From assembly GCF_022919715.1 (NCBI RefSeq), contig NZ_CP095042.1:310001-374000 (forward strand): a DNA stretch of 64,000 nt, written 5' to 3'. Of the stretch, positions 26,106-35,172 are shown one piece after another; the first letter of the stretch is position 1; every line of letters begins with the position of its first letter. This stretch comes from Agromyces sp. H17E-10. Its GTDB lineage: Bacteria > Actinomycetota > Actinomycetes > Actinomycetales > Microbacteriaceae. The notes under the pieces are model-generated. The model made no database searches. It was given only the letters and a program-made list of their open reading frames with translations, and was not told the DNA's origin. The position numbers and the translations under genes were made by a program.

Positions 26106-28439
26106 TCAGGCCTTCTTGCGACGCAGGCGCGCGACCACCACGAAGGCGATGCCCGCGAGCACGATCACGCCCGCCGCGATGGCGATCGAAGTGCCGGCGA
26201 AGCCGGTCTCGGCGAGATCCTGGCTGCCCGACGCGGCCGGGGTGGCCGGATCGGTCGGCTCGGTGGGGTTCTCCGGGTCGACGGGCGGCGCTGCGATGCA
26301 GTCGGGCGTGGCCGGCGGGTACGCCAGCGCGACCTTCAGCTCGGGGTTCACGATGAGCTCGGCGCTCGTGAGCGCACGGGTCCAGGCGAAGTTGCCGTCG
26401 GTCTCGACCCAGGTGCCGTCGTCGAGCTGCTTCCAGCCCGGCCAACCGTTCGCGTTGCCCTCGTCATCGACCGACGCACCGGGCCACAGGACGTGGCCGG
26501 AGAGCTTGCCCGAGTCGCCGATCGTTCCGAGCGCGATCGTCTCGGTGTTGGTGCCGTCGCTCAGCACGAGCGAGGCGTCGTGGCTCGTCGCCTGCTGGTC
26601 GGGGTCGGTCAGGGTGATGTCGTAGAAGATCCACGGCGCATCGGCGATGCAGGTGCCGGTCGCGACCGAGCCGTCGAGGCTCGGCTCGGCGCAGGCCTCG
26701 TCGTCGAGCGTGTAGGTCCACGTCACGACGTCGCCCTGCTCGAAGGTGTAGCCGGGCTTCGCCGTCGCGGTGACGGTGATGATGCCGGCCTGCTCGGCCT
26801 GGGCCCAGTCGATCGTGTCGGTGTCGGCCGGCACGGTCAGCTGCTCGTTGTCAGGGCCGCAGACGTCGCTGAACGTCGGGGCGCCCTCGAGCTCGACGAC
26901 GCAGTCGCTGTCGTCGACCGTGTAGGTCCAGGTGACCGTCGCGCCCTCGGGGAACTTCGAGCCGGCCTTCGCCGTCGCCGTGACCGTGATCACGCCGTTC
27001 TCCTCGGTCGAGTTCCAGTCGATCGTGTCGGTGTCCTCCGGCACGGTGAGCCGCTCGTTGTCGGGGCCGCAGACGTCCTCGAACGTCGGGGCGCCGACGA
27101 CCTCGATGAGGCAGTCCTCGTCGTCGACGTCGAACTTCCATTCGGTCGTCGCACCCTCGGCGAACGCATAGCCGTCCTTCGCGGTGGCGGTGACCGTGAT
27201 CACGTCGCCGGTGCGCGAGTCGTTCCAGTCGATGAAGTCGGTGTCCTCCGGGACGGTGAGCTGCTCGTTCTCCGGGCCGCAGGTGTCCTGGAAGCTCGGC
27301 ACGCCGACCACGTCGATGATGCAGTCGCCGTCGTTCACCGTGAAGGTCCACACGGTCTTCGCACCGGGCTCGAAGGCGTAGCCGTCCTTGGCGGTCGCCG
27401 TGACCGTGATCACGTCACCCGCGCGCGAGTCGTTCCAGTCGACGAAGTCGGTGTCGGACGGAACGCTCAGTTCCTCGTTGTCGACGCCGCAGGTGTCGGC
27501 GAAGGTCGGCTCGCCGCCGACGGGCACGACGACCGGCGGGCAGGCGTCGTCGTTCACCGTGAACGTCCAGCTGAACGTCGAGCCGGGCTTGAAGACGTAG
27601 CCGGCCTTGGCGGTCGCCGTGACCGTGATCACGTTGCCGTCGCGGGTCGAGCTCCAGTCGATGAACTTCGTGTCCTCGGGGAGGGTGAGGCGCTCGTTGG
27701 CGGGACCGCACACGTCGAACAGGCTGGGAACGCCCTCGACCTCGATCTCCTCGGGCGCGGGCTTGATGCAGTCCTCGTACTCGAGGAGGCTCTGGTCGCC
27801 GCGTCCCTCGACCGTGTAGGTCTTGCCGTGCTTCTCGTAGCTGAACGTCGGGTAGATGTCCTCGAGGTCCTGGTGCTTGTCGTGACCCGAGCGGAAGAAC
27901 GCGTTGACCGAGGTGGTGATCTTCACGAACGGGTTGGTCTCGCTGTGGGTGGCGTGACAGAACGTGATCTTCTTGACGGTGGGCACGCTGTCGCACTGCT
28001 CGTCGGTGATGGTGATGCTGCCCGAGTCGGTGCTCGTCGCGCCGCTCGAGCTCCAGAGGGCCTTGAGCTGGAGCGAGTACGTGCCCGGCTCGACGTCGGC
28101 CTGGACGAACGACTCGCTCTTGCCCTTCTTGATCGCAGACCCGACGGGGACGACCCCGGGGTTGCTCGAGGCGGTGATCGTCTCGTCCTTGTCCTTCTCG
28201 GAGTTGGACACCGTCCACGTGATCGACGGCGTGCCGTCGGTGTCGCAGACGACCGACGGCGTGATCGTGTTGTGGTGCGCCGAGGCAGGTGCCGCGACGC
28301 CGACGAGTGCGAGGCCCGCGCCGAGCGCGAGGGCTGCGACGGCCGCCGCGAGACGGCGCACCGGGTTCTGACTGAGGCGCTTCCGCGCGCGGAAGTCGCC
28401 GTGGGCATCGTGCGTCGTATGGACGCCGAGCTTGCTCAT
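26106..28439 (-). CDS. Cell-wall-anchored repeat surface protein with LAETG sorting signal
   Basis: A 777-residue exported protein. A signal peptide (about 24-54, ending ASA) is followed by about 180 residues with paired cysteines, then five repeats of almost exactly 70 residues (236-583), each with the pattern DxCGPxNExLTVPxDTDxIDW and ITVTATAKxGYxF and two Cys. A further domain (584-720) and a Pro/Thr-rich spanner lead to LAETG (742-746), a membrane helix and RLRRKKA. LAXTG is the class E sortase motif; no sortase is in this window. ATG at 28439 with AGGAGA 8 nt upstream. Adhesin or S-layer-like role is inference. Confidence 0.85.
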   Translation of the reverse strand: MSKLGVHTTHDAHGDFRARKRLSQNPVRRLAAAVAALALGAGLALVGVAAPASAHHNTITPSVVCDTDGTPSITWTVSNSEKDKDETITASSNPGVVPVGSAIKKGKSESFVQADVEPGTYSLQLKALWSSSGATSTDSGSITITDEQCDSVPTVKKITFCHATHSETNPFVKITTSVNAFFRSGHDKHQDLEDIYPTFSYEKHGKTYTVEGRGDQSLLEYEDCIKPAPEEIEVEGVPSLFDVCGPANERLTLPEDTKFIDWSSTRDGNVITVTATAKAGYVFKPGSTFSWTFTVNDDACPPVVVPVGGEPTFADTCGVDNEELSVPSDTDFVDWNDSRAGDVITVTATAKDGYAFEPGAKTVWTFTVNDGDCIIDVVGVPSFQDTCGPENEQLTVPEDTDFIDWNDSRTGDVITVTATAKDGYAFAEGATTEWKFDVDDEDCLIEVVGAPTFEDVCGPDNERLTVPEDTDTIDWNSTEENGVITVTATAKAGSKFPEGATVTWTYTVDDSDCVVELEGAPTFSDVCGPDNEQLTVPADTDTIDWAQAEQAGIITVTATAKPGYTFEQGDVVTWTYTLDDEACAEPSLDGSVATGTCIADAPWIFYDITLTDPDQQATSHDASLVLSDGTNTETIALGTIGDSGKLSGHVLWPGASVDDEGNANGWPGWKQLDDGTWVETDGNFAWTRALTSAELIVNPELKVALAYPPATPDCIAAPPVDPENPTEPTDPATPAASGSQDLAETGFAGTSIAIAAGVIVLAGIAFVVVARLRRKKA
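26691..27734 (-). repeat. Five tandem coding repeats of about 210 bp
   Basis: They encode the 70-residue modules of the LAETG protein, starting near residues 236, 308, 379, 449 and 519. The block GVITVTATAK recurs almost unchanged. Two adjacent modules (second and third) share the longest identical stretches, which suggests recent duplication or gene conversion. Confidence 0.85.
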
Positions 28440-28814
28440 TCGGGTTGTCTCCTGGGTTCGGCCCAGCGGGGGCGACGAAACCGGAGGTCGAACGCGCGGT
28501 GGCGCGGCGAAGCGCGCGCGGTCGTTGCGCGATCGATCCGAGAACGCGCGTCGGATACGCGCGGGTCGGGTCGATCGCGCAGCGACGATCGACGCGACCG
28601 GGTGATCGCGTCGATCTCTGCGAGATGTTCGGGTGATTCGGGTGGTACGGGTAATGCGTCGGGTTTCGCTGCCTGCCGGGGGCTTGGGCAATCACCTCAT
28701 TATGTCCGCAAAGAGGGGGACACGCCAGCCCTCACGCACCCGTTTCGCACAGATGTCCCCCGAAGAAGGGGTACTTGGGACGGGGTACACGCCGCAGCGC
28801 CCGCCCGCGGCTCG
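28440..28814 (-). promoter_or_regulatory. Long structured leader region of the LAETG surface protein
   Basis: 375 nt without a gene. Two hairpins abut: a 20-bp imperfect stem (28521-28540/28567-28586, two mismatched pairs) and a perfect 11-bp stem GATCGACGCGA/TCGCGTCGATC (28587-28597/28606-28616, 8-nt loop). GGGGGACA and TGTCCCCC also form an inverted repeat (28715-28722/28754-28761). A CATAAT hexamer on the minus strand (28698-28703) could be the -10, which would give a leader of about 250 nt. Confidence 0.5.
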
Positions 28815-29405
28815 TTATCGGCGCCTGACCGGCCGTTCCGGGTCGGCGAGGTCGACCACCGCATCGGCGACCGAGCGCGGGTCGCGGTCGGCGTACGCGA
28901 GCCGGTCCGCCGCGTCGACGGGCTCGCCGTCGACCGCGATGCGGTAGTCCCAGAGCTCGTCGAGACGCTCGCGCAGCACGAAGCGTCCGTCGAGCACGAG
29001 GATCGCATCGGCGGGACCGCTGATCCACTTCGGCTCGACCCACGCATCGCGCGCCGGGTCGAGCACCCGCGTCACGAACGCGGTCGAGCCGCCCATGCGG
29101 AACGGCTCGACGAGCACCCGCCTGAGCGCCGACTCGTCGAAGCCGTAGCGGTAGTACCGCTCGGCGGTGTCGTCGCCGAACGCGTCCTGCGCGGCGCGCG
29201 ACCGGTGGAACCCCTCCATGCGAGCACGGAACACCGAGAGGCCACGCTCTTCGAGCACGGCGCCGAGGTCGTCGGCGAGCGCGGTCTTGCCGCTCTGCAC
29301 GGGCCCGTCGACGGCCACGATCATGCGGCCTCGTCCGTATCGGCCCGCGATCTCGGATCCGAGCTCGCGGAGGAACGCGATCCTGGGCGTCGTGACGATC
29401 CGCAT
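28815..29405 (-). CDS. Uridine kinase-like P-loop protein
   Basis: A 196-residue P-loop NTPase. Walker A is GPVQSGKT (about residues 34-41), preceded by MIVAVD, followed by RMEGFHRSRAAQD and YYRYGFD, the layout of uridine kinase/phosphoribulokinase-type small kinases. The substrate is not known; nucleoside or sugar phosphorylation is inference. The ATG at 29405 follows TATGCT by 7 nt and is leaderless. Divergent from mutY with 60 nt between start codons. Confidence 0.75.
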   Translation of the reverse strand: MRIVTTPRIAFLRELGSEIAGRYGRGRMIVAVDGPVQSGKTALADDLGAVLEERGLSVFRARMEGFHRSRAAQDAFGDDTAERYYRYGFDESALRRVLVEPFRMGGSTAFVTRVLDPARDAWVEPKWISGPADAILVLDGRFVLRERLDELWDYRIAVDGEPVDAADRLAYADRDPRSVADAVVDLADPERPVRRR

Positions 29406-29412
29406 ACGAGCG

Positions 29413-29418
29413 AGCATA
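29413..29418 (-). promoter_or_regulatory. -10 element TATGCT, leaderless start of the uridine kinase-like gene
   Basis: On the minus strand TATGCT ends 7 nt before the ATG at 29405. Confidence 0.5.
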
Positions 29419-29453
29419 GCTCCGCGGCATCCGAGGTCGGGCGCCGGCCGTCG

Positions 29454-29459
29454 TACGCT
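29454..29459 (+). promoter_or_regulatory. -10 element TACGCT, leaderless start of mutY
   Basis: TACGCT ends 6 nt before the ATG at 29466, the same hexamer as in front of the PanE-like gene. Confidence 0.5.
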
Positions 29460-29465
29460 GGTCGG

Positions 29466-30356
29466 ATGCCCCGTGAGCAAGCAGACCCGATCGCCGAGGT
29501 GCTCGTCGACTGGTTCGCCGACGCCGCGCGGCCGCTGCCGTGGCGGGCCGCCGACGTGTCGCCATGGGCGGTGCTCGTGAGCGAGTTCATGCTGCAGCAG
29601 ACGCAGGTCGACCGCGTCGTGCCCCGCTGGGAGGCGTGGATCGCCCGCTGGCCGACGCCCGCGAGCCTCGCCCGCGAACCCGCGTCGGAGGCCGTGCGCG
29701 CCTGGGACCGGCTCGGCTACCCGCGCCGCGCGCTCTGGCTGCACCGGGCGGCGACCGAGATCGTCGAACGGCACGGTGGCGAGGTGCCGCGCGACGTCGA
29801 CGCGCTGCTCGCCCTGCAGGGCGTCGGCCCGTACACGGCGCGTGCGGTCGCCGCGTTCGCCTACGGCGTGCGCGTGCCCGTCGTCGACACGAACACACGA
29901 CGCGTGATCGCCCGTGCGGTCGACGGCCAGGCCGAGCCCGCTCCCCCGTCGCCGGCGCGCGACCTGCCCGCCATGACTGCGCTCCTGCCCGAAACGGTTG
30001 CCTCGGCCCGGGCGTTCAACGCGGCCGCGATGGAACTCGGAGCGACGGTCTGCGTCGCCAGGACGCCGCGGTGCGACGCATGTCCGATCAGCGATCACTG
30101 CGCCTGGCGTGCCGCGGGCTACCCCGCCTACGACGGCCCGCGGAAGGCGAAGCAGGCCCGCTTCGAGGGGTCCGACCGGCAGGTGCGGGGCCTCGTCATG
30201 CGCGAGCTCCGCGCCGCCCACCGTCCGGTTGCCCGCACCGAACTCGACGGCGTGTGGGCCGACGGCGCGCAGCTCGAGCGCGCCATCGCCGGGCTCGTGG
30301 CCGACGGGCTCGCCGTGGCGGCCGACGACGGCGGCCTCGCCCTGCCCGACGCGTGA
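29466..30356 (+). CDS. mutY: A/G-specific adenine glycosylase
   Basis: A 296-residue DNA glycosylase that removes adenine mispaired with 8-oxoguanine. E40 in SEFMLQQTQV is the catalytic glutamate, LQGVGPYTARAVAAFAYG the helix-hairpin-helix, VDTNTRRV contains the catalytic aspartate, and C196, C203, C206, C212 (spacing 6-2-5) bind a [4Fe-4S] cluster. The C-terminal Nudix-like domain of E. coli MutY is replaced by a short winged-helix-like region, as in other actinobacteria. Stand-alone leaderless gene. Confidence 0.93.
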   Translation: MPREQADPIAEVLVDWFADAARPLPWRAADVSPWAVLVSEFMLQQTQVDRVVPRWEAWIARWPTPASLAREPASEAVRAWDRLGYPRRALWLHRAATEIVERHGGEVPRDVDALLALQGVGPYTARAVAAFAYGVRVPVVDTNTRRVIARAVDGQAEPAPPSPARDLPAMTALLPETVASARAFNAAAMELGATVCVARTPRCDACPISDHCAWRAAGYPAYDGPRKAKQARFEGSDRQVRGLVMRELRAAHRPVARTELDGVWADGAQLERAIAGLVADGLAVAADDGGLALPDA

Positions 30357-30467
30357 CGCGATCGGGCGGGGAACCGACGCGACGAGGCCGCGGCGGAGGC
30401 TGATGCGACCGGAACGACCACGGCGGTCCCAGCGGCAGGCACGCGCCGACTGTGCGAGCATGCTGGG

Positions 30468-31394
30468 ATGACGCTCGCCTCCGACCCGCGCCCGGCACCG
30501 AGCCCCGACGACCTGCTCGTGCTGCTCGCGGTCGCCCGGGCCGGGCGCTACACGCTCGCCGCGGCCGAACTCGGACTCAACCACACGACGGTCGCACGGC
30601 GGATCGACGCCCTCGAGAACGCCCTCGGCGGCCGGGTGCTCGCCCGCAGCGCCTCGGGCTGGATGCTCACGCCGCTCGGCGAGCACGCCGTCGCCTCCGC
30701 CGAAGCGGTCGAGCAGGCGATGCACGGGCTGCGACCCGGCGGCACGACGCTCACGGGCGTGGTCCGGCTATCGGCGACCGACGGGTTCAGCGGATTCATC
30801 GCGTCGCCCGCGATCGTCGCCGTGCGCCGCGAGCATCCGGGCGTGACCCTCGAGATCGTCGCAGCCCAGCGGCGCGCGACCCAGCAGCGCGTCGGCATCG
30901 ACCTCGAGGTGGTCGTCGGCAAGCCGCACGTGCACAAGGCGGAGGCGATCCACCTCGCCGACTACGTGCTCGGCCTGTACGCGAGCCGCGACTACCTCGC
31001 CGCGCACGGCACGCCCGTCGCCCCGCACGATCTCGCCGGCGAACCGCTCATCTACTTCATCGAGTCGATGCTGCAGGTCGACGCACTCGACGAGGCGCGC
31101 CGACCGACGCACGGCATGCGCGACACGGTGTCGAGCACGAACGTCTACGTGCAGGTCGACGCCACCCGCGCCGGCGCCGGCTTCGGGCTGCTGCCCGCCT
31201 TCCTCGCCGACCGCCACGACGACCTCGTGCGCCTGTTCCCCGACGAGGTCGAGGAACGTCTGCCCTACTGGCTCGTCTGCCGGCCCGAGGCGCTGCGCCA
31301 GCCGACCGTGCTCGCGTTCATCGCCGCCCTCCGTGCGCGGGCCGCCGAGGTGCAGGGAGCCCTCCTCGGGCTCGACGGACGCCGAACGCACTGA
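30468..31394 (+). CDS. LysR-family transcriptional regulator
   Basis: A 308-residue LysR-type regulator. The N-terminal helix-turn-helix (YTLAAAELGLNHTTVARRIDAL) covers about residues 28-50, followed by the two-lobed effector-binding domain (VRLSATDGF, GLYASRDYL, GFGLLPAFLA). LysR proteins often control a divergent gene, but the upstream neighbour mutY points the same way, so the target is not evident. The effector is unknown. A strong hairpin at its stop ends the transcript. Confidence 0.88.
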   Translation: MTLASDPRPAPSPDDLLVLLAVARAGRYTLAAAELGLNHTTVARRIDALENALGGRVLARSASGWMLTPLGEHAVASAEAVEQAMHGLRPGGTTLTGVVRLSATDGFSGFIASPAIVAVRREHPGVTLEIVAAQRRATQQRVGIDLEVVVGKPHVHKAEAIHLADYVLGLYASRDYLAAHGTPVAPHDLAGEPLIYFIESMLQVDALDEARRPTHGMRDTVSSTNVYVQVDATRAGAGFGLLPAFLADRHDDLVRLFPDEVEERLPYWLVCRPEALRQPTVLAFIAALRARAAEVQGALLGLDGRRTH

Positions 31395-31426
31395 ACCGCC
31401 CCTCGGAGGGAGGGGCGGTTCAGTGC
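31388..31426. terminator. Strong bidirectional terminator
   Basis: A perfect 17-bp stem (GCACTGAACCGCCCCTC and its complement) with a 5-nt loop. The LysR stop codon lies in the left arm; rbfA converges from the other side. Confidence 0.9.
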
Positions 31427-31449
31427 GATCAGCGAGGTGCCGGTGCGGC

Positions 31450-31917
31450 TCAGCGCGCGTCGGCCTCGTCGAGGTCGTCGTCGGACTCCTCGTCGAACTC
31501 GCGCGGCTTCACGTACGGATCGGCTTCGCCCGCGTACGCGGCGTTCGCCGCCAGCGCGGTCGTCGCCTCGTCGCGGGTGCGTGCCTCGCGCAGCAGCTCC
31601 TCGATGTGCTCGGCGTTCTCGGGGATCGCATCCGCGATGAACTCGAGGCTCGGGGTGAGCCGCGCCGTGATGTTGCGGCCGACCTCGCTCCGGAGCATCC
31701 CGGTCGCGGCCTTCAACGCGAGCGCCGAGTCGCGACGCTCCTCGTCGGTGCCGTACACCGTGTAGAAGATGCTCGCGTGCTGCAGGTCGCCCGTGACGCG
31801 CACATCGGTGATCGTCACGAAACCGAGACGCGGGTCGCGGAGACCCTTGTCGAGACGACGCGCGACGATCTCCTTGATGCGGTCGGCCATCTTCCTGGCC
31901 CGTGCCGGATCAGCCAT
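31450..31917 (-). CDS. rbfA: 30S ribosome-binding factor A
   Basis: A 155-residue KH-fold protein that binds the 30S subunit and assists 16S rRNA 5'-end maturation. The family start (ARKMADRIKEIVARRL), LGFVTITDVRVTGDLQHASIFYTV split across the beta strands, and ARLTPSLEFIAD are intact. A 40-residue acidic tail (EESDDDLDEADAR) extends beyond the core, as in other actinobacteria. AGGAGA precedes the ATG. It follows infB with a hairpin between. Confidence 0.95.
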   Translation of the reverse strand: MADPARARKMADRIKEIVARRLDKGLRDPRLGFVTITDVRVTGDLQHASIFYTVYGTDEERRDSALALKAATGMLRSEVGRNITARLTPSLEFIADAIPENAEHIEELLREARTRDEATTALAANAAYAGEADPYVKPREFDEESDDDLDEADAR

Positions 31918-31946
31918 GACTGTCTCCTGTGTTCAGTCCGAGCGGA

Positions 31947-31972
31947 ACCCGGGGCGGAGAACCGCCCCGGGT
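31947..31972 (-). terminator. Hairpin between infB and rbfA
   Basis: An 11-bp GC stem (ACCCGGGGCGG and its complement, loop AGAA) 8 nt after the infB stop, without a U tract. It may attenuate rather than end transcription, since rbfA normally shares the infB transcript. Confidence 0.65.
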
Positions 31973-31980
31973 CGTTCGGT

Positions 31981-34758
31981 TCAGACGCGAGGCTTCTCGC
32001 GCATCTCGATGGTCTCGATCTCGTCGCCGACCTGGATGTCGTTGTACTTGCCGAGGCCGATGCCCGCCTCGAAGTCCGTGCGGACCTCGGTGACGTCGTC
32101 CTTGAACCGGCGCAGCGACTCGATCGCGAGGTTGTCGGCGATGACGACGCCGTCGCGGATGACGCGTGCCTTCGCGTTGCGCGTGATGGTGCCGCTGCGC
32201 ACGATGACACCGGCGATGTTGCCGAACTTCGAGGAACGGAACACCTCGCGGATCTCGGCGACACCCGACTGGACCTCTTCGTACTCGGGCTTGAGCATGC
32301 CCTTGAGCGAGTTCTCGATGTCGTCGATCGCGTTGTAGATGACCGAGTAGAAGCGCACGTCGACACCCTCGCGGGCGGCGCGCTCGCGCGCCTTGACGTC
32401 GGGACGCACGTTGAACCCGATCACGATCGCGTTGTCGATCGTGGCGAGGTCGATGTCGCTCTCGGTGATCGCACCCACACCGCGGTGGAGGATGCGCAGC
32501 TGCACCGAGTCGTCGACCTCGATCTTCATGAGCGACTCCTCGAGCGCCTCCACGGCACCCGACACGTCGCCCTTGATGATGAGGTTGAGCGCCTCGACCT
32601 TGCCCTCTTCGAGCGCACGGGTGAAGTCCTCGAGCGAGATGCGCTTGCGGGCCTTCGCCAGCTGCGCGTTGCGCTCGGCGGCCTCGCGCTTCTCGGCGAT
32701 CTGGCGGGCGGTGCGGTCCTCGTCGGTGACGAGGAACGTGTCGCCGGCGCGCGGAACGCTCGAGAGGCCCTGCACCTGCACCGGACGCGACGGGGTCGCG
32801 GCCGTCACCGGGTCGCCGTTCTCGTCGGCCATGGCGCGCACGCGGCCGTAAGCCGTGCCCGCGACGATCGCGTCGCCGACCTTGAGCGTGCCCGACTGGA
32901 TGAGCACGGTCGCCACGGCGCCGCGGCCCTTGTCGAGCTTCGCCTCGATCGCGACACCACGTGCCGCCTTGTTCGGGTTCGCGCGCAGGTCGAGCCCGGC
33001 GTCGGCGGTCAGGAGCACCGCGTCGAGCAGGTCCTGGATGCCGGTGCCCTCGCGAGCCGAGACGTCGACGAACATGACGTCGCCGCCGTACTCCTCGGCG
33101 ACGAGGCCGAACTCGGTGAGCTGCTGACGGACCTTCGCCGGGTTGGCGTCGGGCTTGTCGATCTTGTTCACCGCGACCACGATCGGCACGTTCGCCGACT
33201 GGGCGTGGTTCAGCGCCTCGATCGTCTGCGGCATGATGCCGTCGTCGGCCGCGACCACGAGGATCGCGATGTCGGTCACCTGCGCACCACGGGCACGCAT
33301 GGCGGTGAACGCCTCGTGACCCGGGGTGTCGATGAAGGTGATCGCGCGGTCGATGCCCTCGTGCGCGGTGTGCACCTGGTACGCACCGATGTGCTGGGTG
33401 ATGCCGCCGGCCTCGCCCGCGACGACGTTCGCGTTGCGGATCGCGTCGAGGAGTCGGGTCTTACCGTGGTCGACGTGACCCATGACGGTGACGACCGGAG
33501 GACGCTGCGCGAGGTCTTCGTCGGTCTCGTCCTCGAGCTCCTGGTCGAGGTCGATGTCGAAGCCCTCGAGCAGCTCGCGGTCCTCGTCCTCAGGGGAGAC
33601 GACCTGGATCTTGTACCCGAGCTCAGCACCGAGCACCTCGAAGGTGGCCTCGTCGAGCGACTCGGTCGCGGTCGCCATCTCACCGAGGTGGAACAGGACC
33701 GTGACGAGCGAACCGGGGTTCGCGTCGATCTTGTCGGCGAAGTCGGAGATCGACGAGCCGCGACGCAGGCGGATGACGGTGTTGCCGTCGCCGCGGGGGA
33801 CGCTCACGCCGCCCAGCGACGGGGCCTCCCGCATCTCGAATTCGGCCCGCTTCGTCCGCTTCGACTTGCGCGACTTCGACTTGCCGCCGCCACGGCCGAA
33901 CGCACCGGCCGTACCGCCGCCGGGACCACGACCACGACCGCCGCCGCCCGCGGGACGCGGGCCGCCGAAGCCGCCGCCGGGGCGCTGGAAGCCGCCGCCG
34001 GCACCGCCGGCACCGCCGGCTCCACCGGGACGTGCGCCTGCGCCGCCGCCGCCGGGGCGCTGGAAGCCGCCGGGACGACCACCGGCACCGGCCGGACGCG
34101 GAGCGCCGATACGGGGCGAACCGGGACGCGGCGCCTGCGGACGCGGGATGTTGCCGGGCGAGGGGCGCTGGCCCATGCCCTGCGAGCTCGAGAACGGGTT
34201 GTTGCCCGGGCGCGGCTGGGCGGGACGCTGGCCCATGCCCTGCGAGCTCGAGAACGGGTTGTTGCCGGGACGCGGGGCGGCGCCGCCGGGCTTGGGAGCG
34301 GGGCGCGGGGCGCCGGGCTTCGGTGCACCGCCGGGCTTCACCGCGTCGCCGGACTTCGCCGGGGCGGGCGTGCTCTCGGCGGCGGCCTGCTCGGCCGCGG
34401 CCTTCTCGGCGGCGGCGTGCGCGGCCTTCTCCTCGGCCTGGGCCTGACGCTCGGCGACCGTGAGCGGCGCGTCGGCCGGAGCGGGCGCGGCGGGCGCCGG
34501 CGCTGCCGGCGGCTTGGGGCCGGGCTTGGGGCCGGGCTTCACCGCGGCCTTCGCGGGCGCGGCAGGTGCCGCGGCGGCGGCGCCCTTGGCGGCGCCGTCG
34601 GCCTCGAGCGCCGCCTTCAGGCGACGCGCGACGGGGGGTTCGATCGAGGACGACGGTCCCTTGACGTACTCGCCCATCTCCTTGAGCTTCTCAAGGGCGA
34701 TCTTGCTGTCGACACCGAGTTCGGATGCGATCTCGTGTACGCGTGGTTTGGCAGCCAC
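31981..34758 (-). CDS. infB: Translation initiation factor IF-2
   Basis: A 925-residue initiation GTPase delivering fMet-tRNA to the 30S subunit. The start [15 protein letters not shown] at GTG 34758 (AGGAGA upstream) is the family N-terminus. Residues about 50-320 are a low-complexity Ala/Pro/Gly/Arg region with a duplicated 20-residue unit, typical of actinobacterial IF-2. The G domain has GHVDHGKT and NKID, followed by domains II-IV. It lies between ylxR and rbfA in the standard order. Confidence 0.97.
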   Translation of the reverse strand: MAAKPRVHEIASELGVDSKIALEKLKEMGEYVKGPSSSIEPPVARRLKAALEADGAAKGAAAAAPAAPAKAAVKPGPKPGPKPPAAPAPAAPAPADAPLTVAERQAQAEEKAAHAAAEKAAAEQAAAESTPAPAKSGDAVKPGGAPKPGAPRPAPKPGGAAPRPGNNPFSSSQGMGQRPAQPRPGNNPFSSSQGMGQRPSPGNIPRPQAPRPGSPRIGAPRPAGAGGRPGGFQRPGGGGAGARPGGAGGAGGAGGGFQRPGGGFGGPRPAGGGGRGRGPGGGTAGAFGRGGGKSKSRKSKRTKRAEFEMREAPSLGGVSVPRGDGNTVIRLRRGSSISDFADKIDANPGSLVTVLFHLGEMATATESLDEATFEVLGAELGYKIQVVSPEDEDRELLEGFDIDLDQELEDETDEDLAQRPPVVTVMGHVDHGKTRLLDAIRNANVVAGEAGGITQHIGAYQVHTAHEGIDRAITFIDTPGHEAFTAMRARGAQVTDIAILVVAADDGIMPQTIEALNHAQSANVPIVVAVNKIDKPDANPAKVRQQLTEFGLVAEEYGGDVMFVDVSAREGTGIQDLLDAVLLTADAGLDLRANPNKAARGVAIEAKLDKGRGAVATVLIQSGTLKVGDAIVAGTAYGRVRAMADENGDPVTAATPSRPVQVQGLSSVPRAGDTFLVTDEDRTARQIAEKREAAERNAQLAKARKRISLEDFTRALEEGKVEALNLIIKGDVSGAVEALEESLMKIEVDDSVQLRILHRGVGAITESDIDLATIDNAIVIGFNVRPDVKARERAAREGVDVRFYSVIYNAIDDIENSLKGMLKPEYEEVQSGVAEIREVFRSSKFGNIAGVIVRSGTITRNAKARVIRDGVVIADNLAIESLRRFKDDVTEVRTDFEAGIGLGKYNDIQVGDEIETIEMREKPRV
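34166..34266 (-). repeat. Tandem 60-bp repeat inside infB
   Basis: Two copies, 34166-34206 and 34226-34266, identical over 41 bp at a 60-bp period, encode [14 protein letters not shown] twice in the IF-2 N-terminal linker. Copy number probably varies between strains. Confidence 0.85.
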
Positions 34759-34858
34759 TTCTCTCCTGTTCCGGGCCTGCACCCGGACAGGGGCAGACCA
34801 TCAATGGCGGACGGGACTCATTTCGAGCCGCTCATTACTTGTCACTCATTGGTGATCA

Positions 34859-35104
34859 CTAGCCGTTCAGCCTGTTCTCTACGTTGGTCGTGCTGACCTC
34901 GCCGCGGACGCGGAGCGCCCGTGCGAATGCACGGCGCCGGACCGCGAGCTGATAGCACTCGAGCGTCGGATGCAACCACGCACCCCTCCCCGGAAGCACG
35001 GCCGCATCATCTGCGGTCACCTGGGATTCTTGGAGAACGACCCTCAGAAGCGAGGATCGCGGGGCGCGCGAACGGCATCCGATGCACGTTCTGACGGGTT
35101 CCAT
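34859..35104 (-). CDS. ylxR: YlxR family RNA-binding protein (RnpM)
   Basis: An 81-residue member of the YlxR/DUF448 family, reported in Bacillus to bind and modulate RNase P. RTCIGCR at the N-terminus is the family signature, then LLRVV, PGRGAWLHP and CYQLAVRRRAFARALR. The ATG at 35104 gives the usual MEPVRTCIGC start; an ATG 18 nt further up (MSAECK) is an alternative. It sits between nusA and infB, the conserved place. Confidence 0.9.
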   Translation of the reverse strand: MEPVRTCIGCRSRAPRSSLLRVVLQESQVTADDAAVLPGRGAWLHPTLECYQLAVRRRAFARALRVRGEVSTTNVENRLNG

Positions 35105-35172
35105 CTTACACTCTGCGCTCATGCCCCGCCGACGCCGCCGCCGACCGGGCTCGAAGTCCGGCTCGTGCCGGC

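Noticed and set aside
34166..34266. Regular 60-bp repeat considered as a CRISPR-like array.
   Set aside because: Only two copies, in frame inside infB, encoding a known low-complexity linker.
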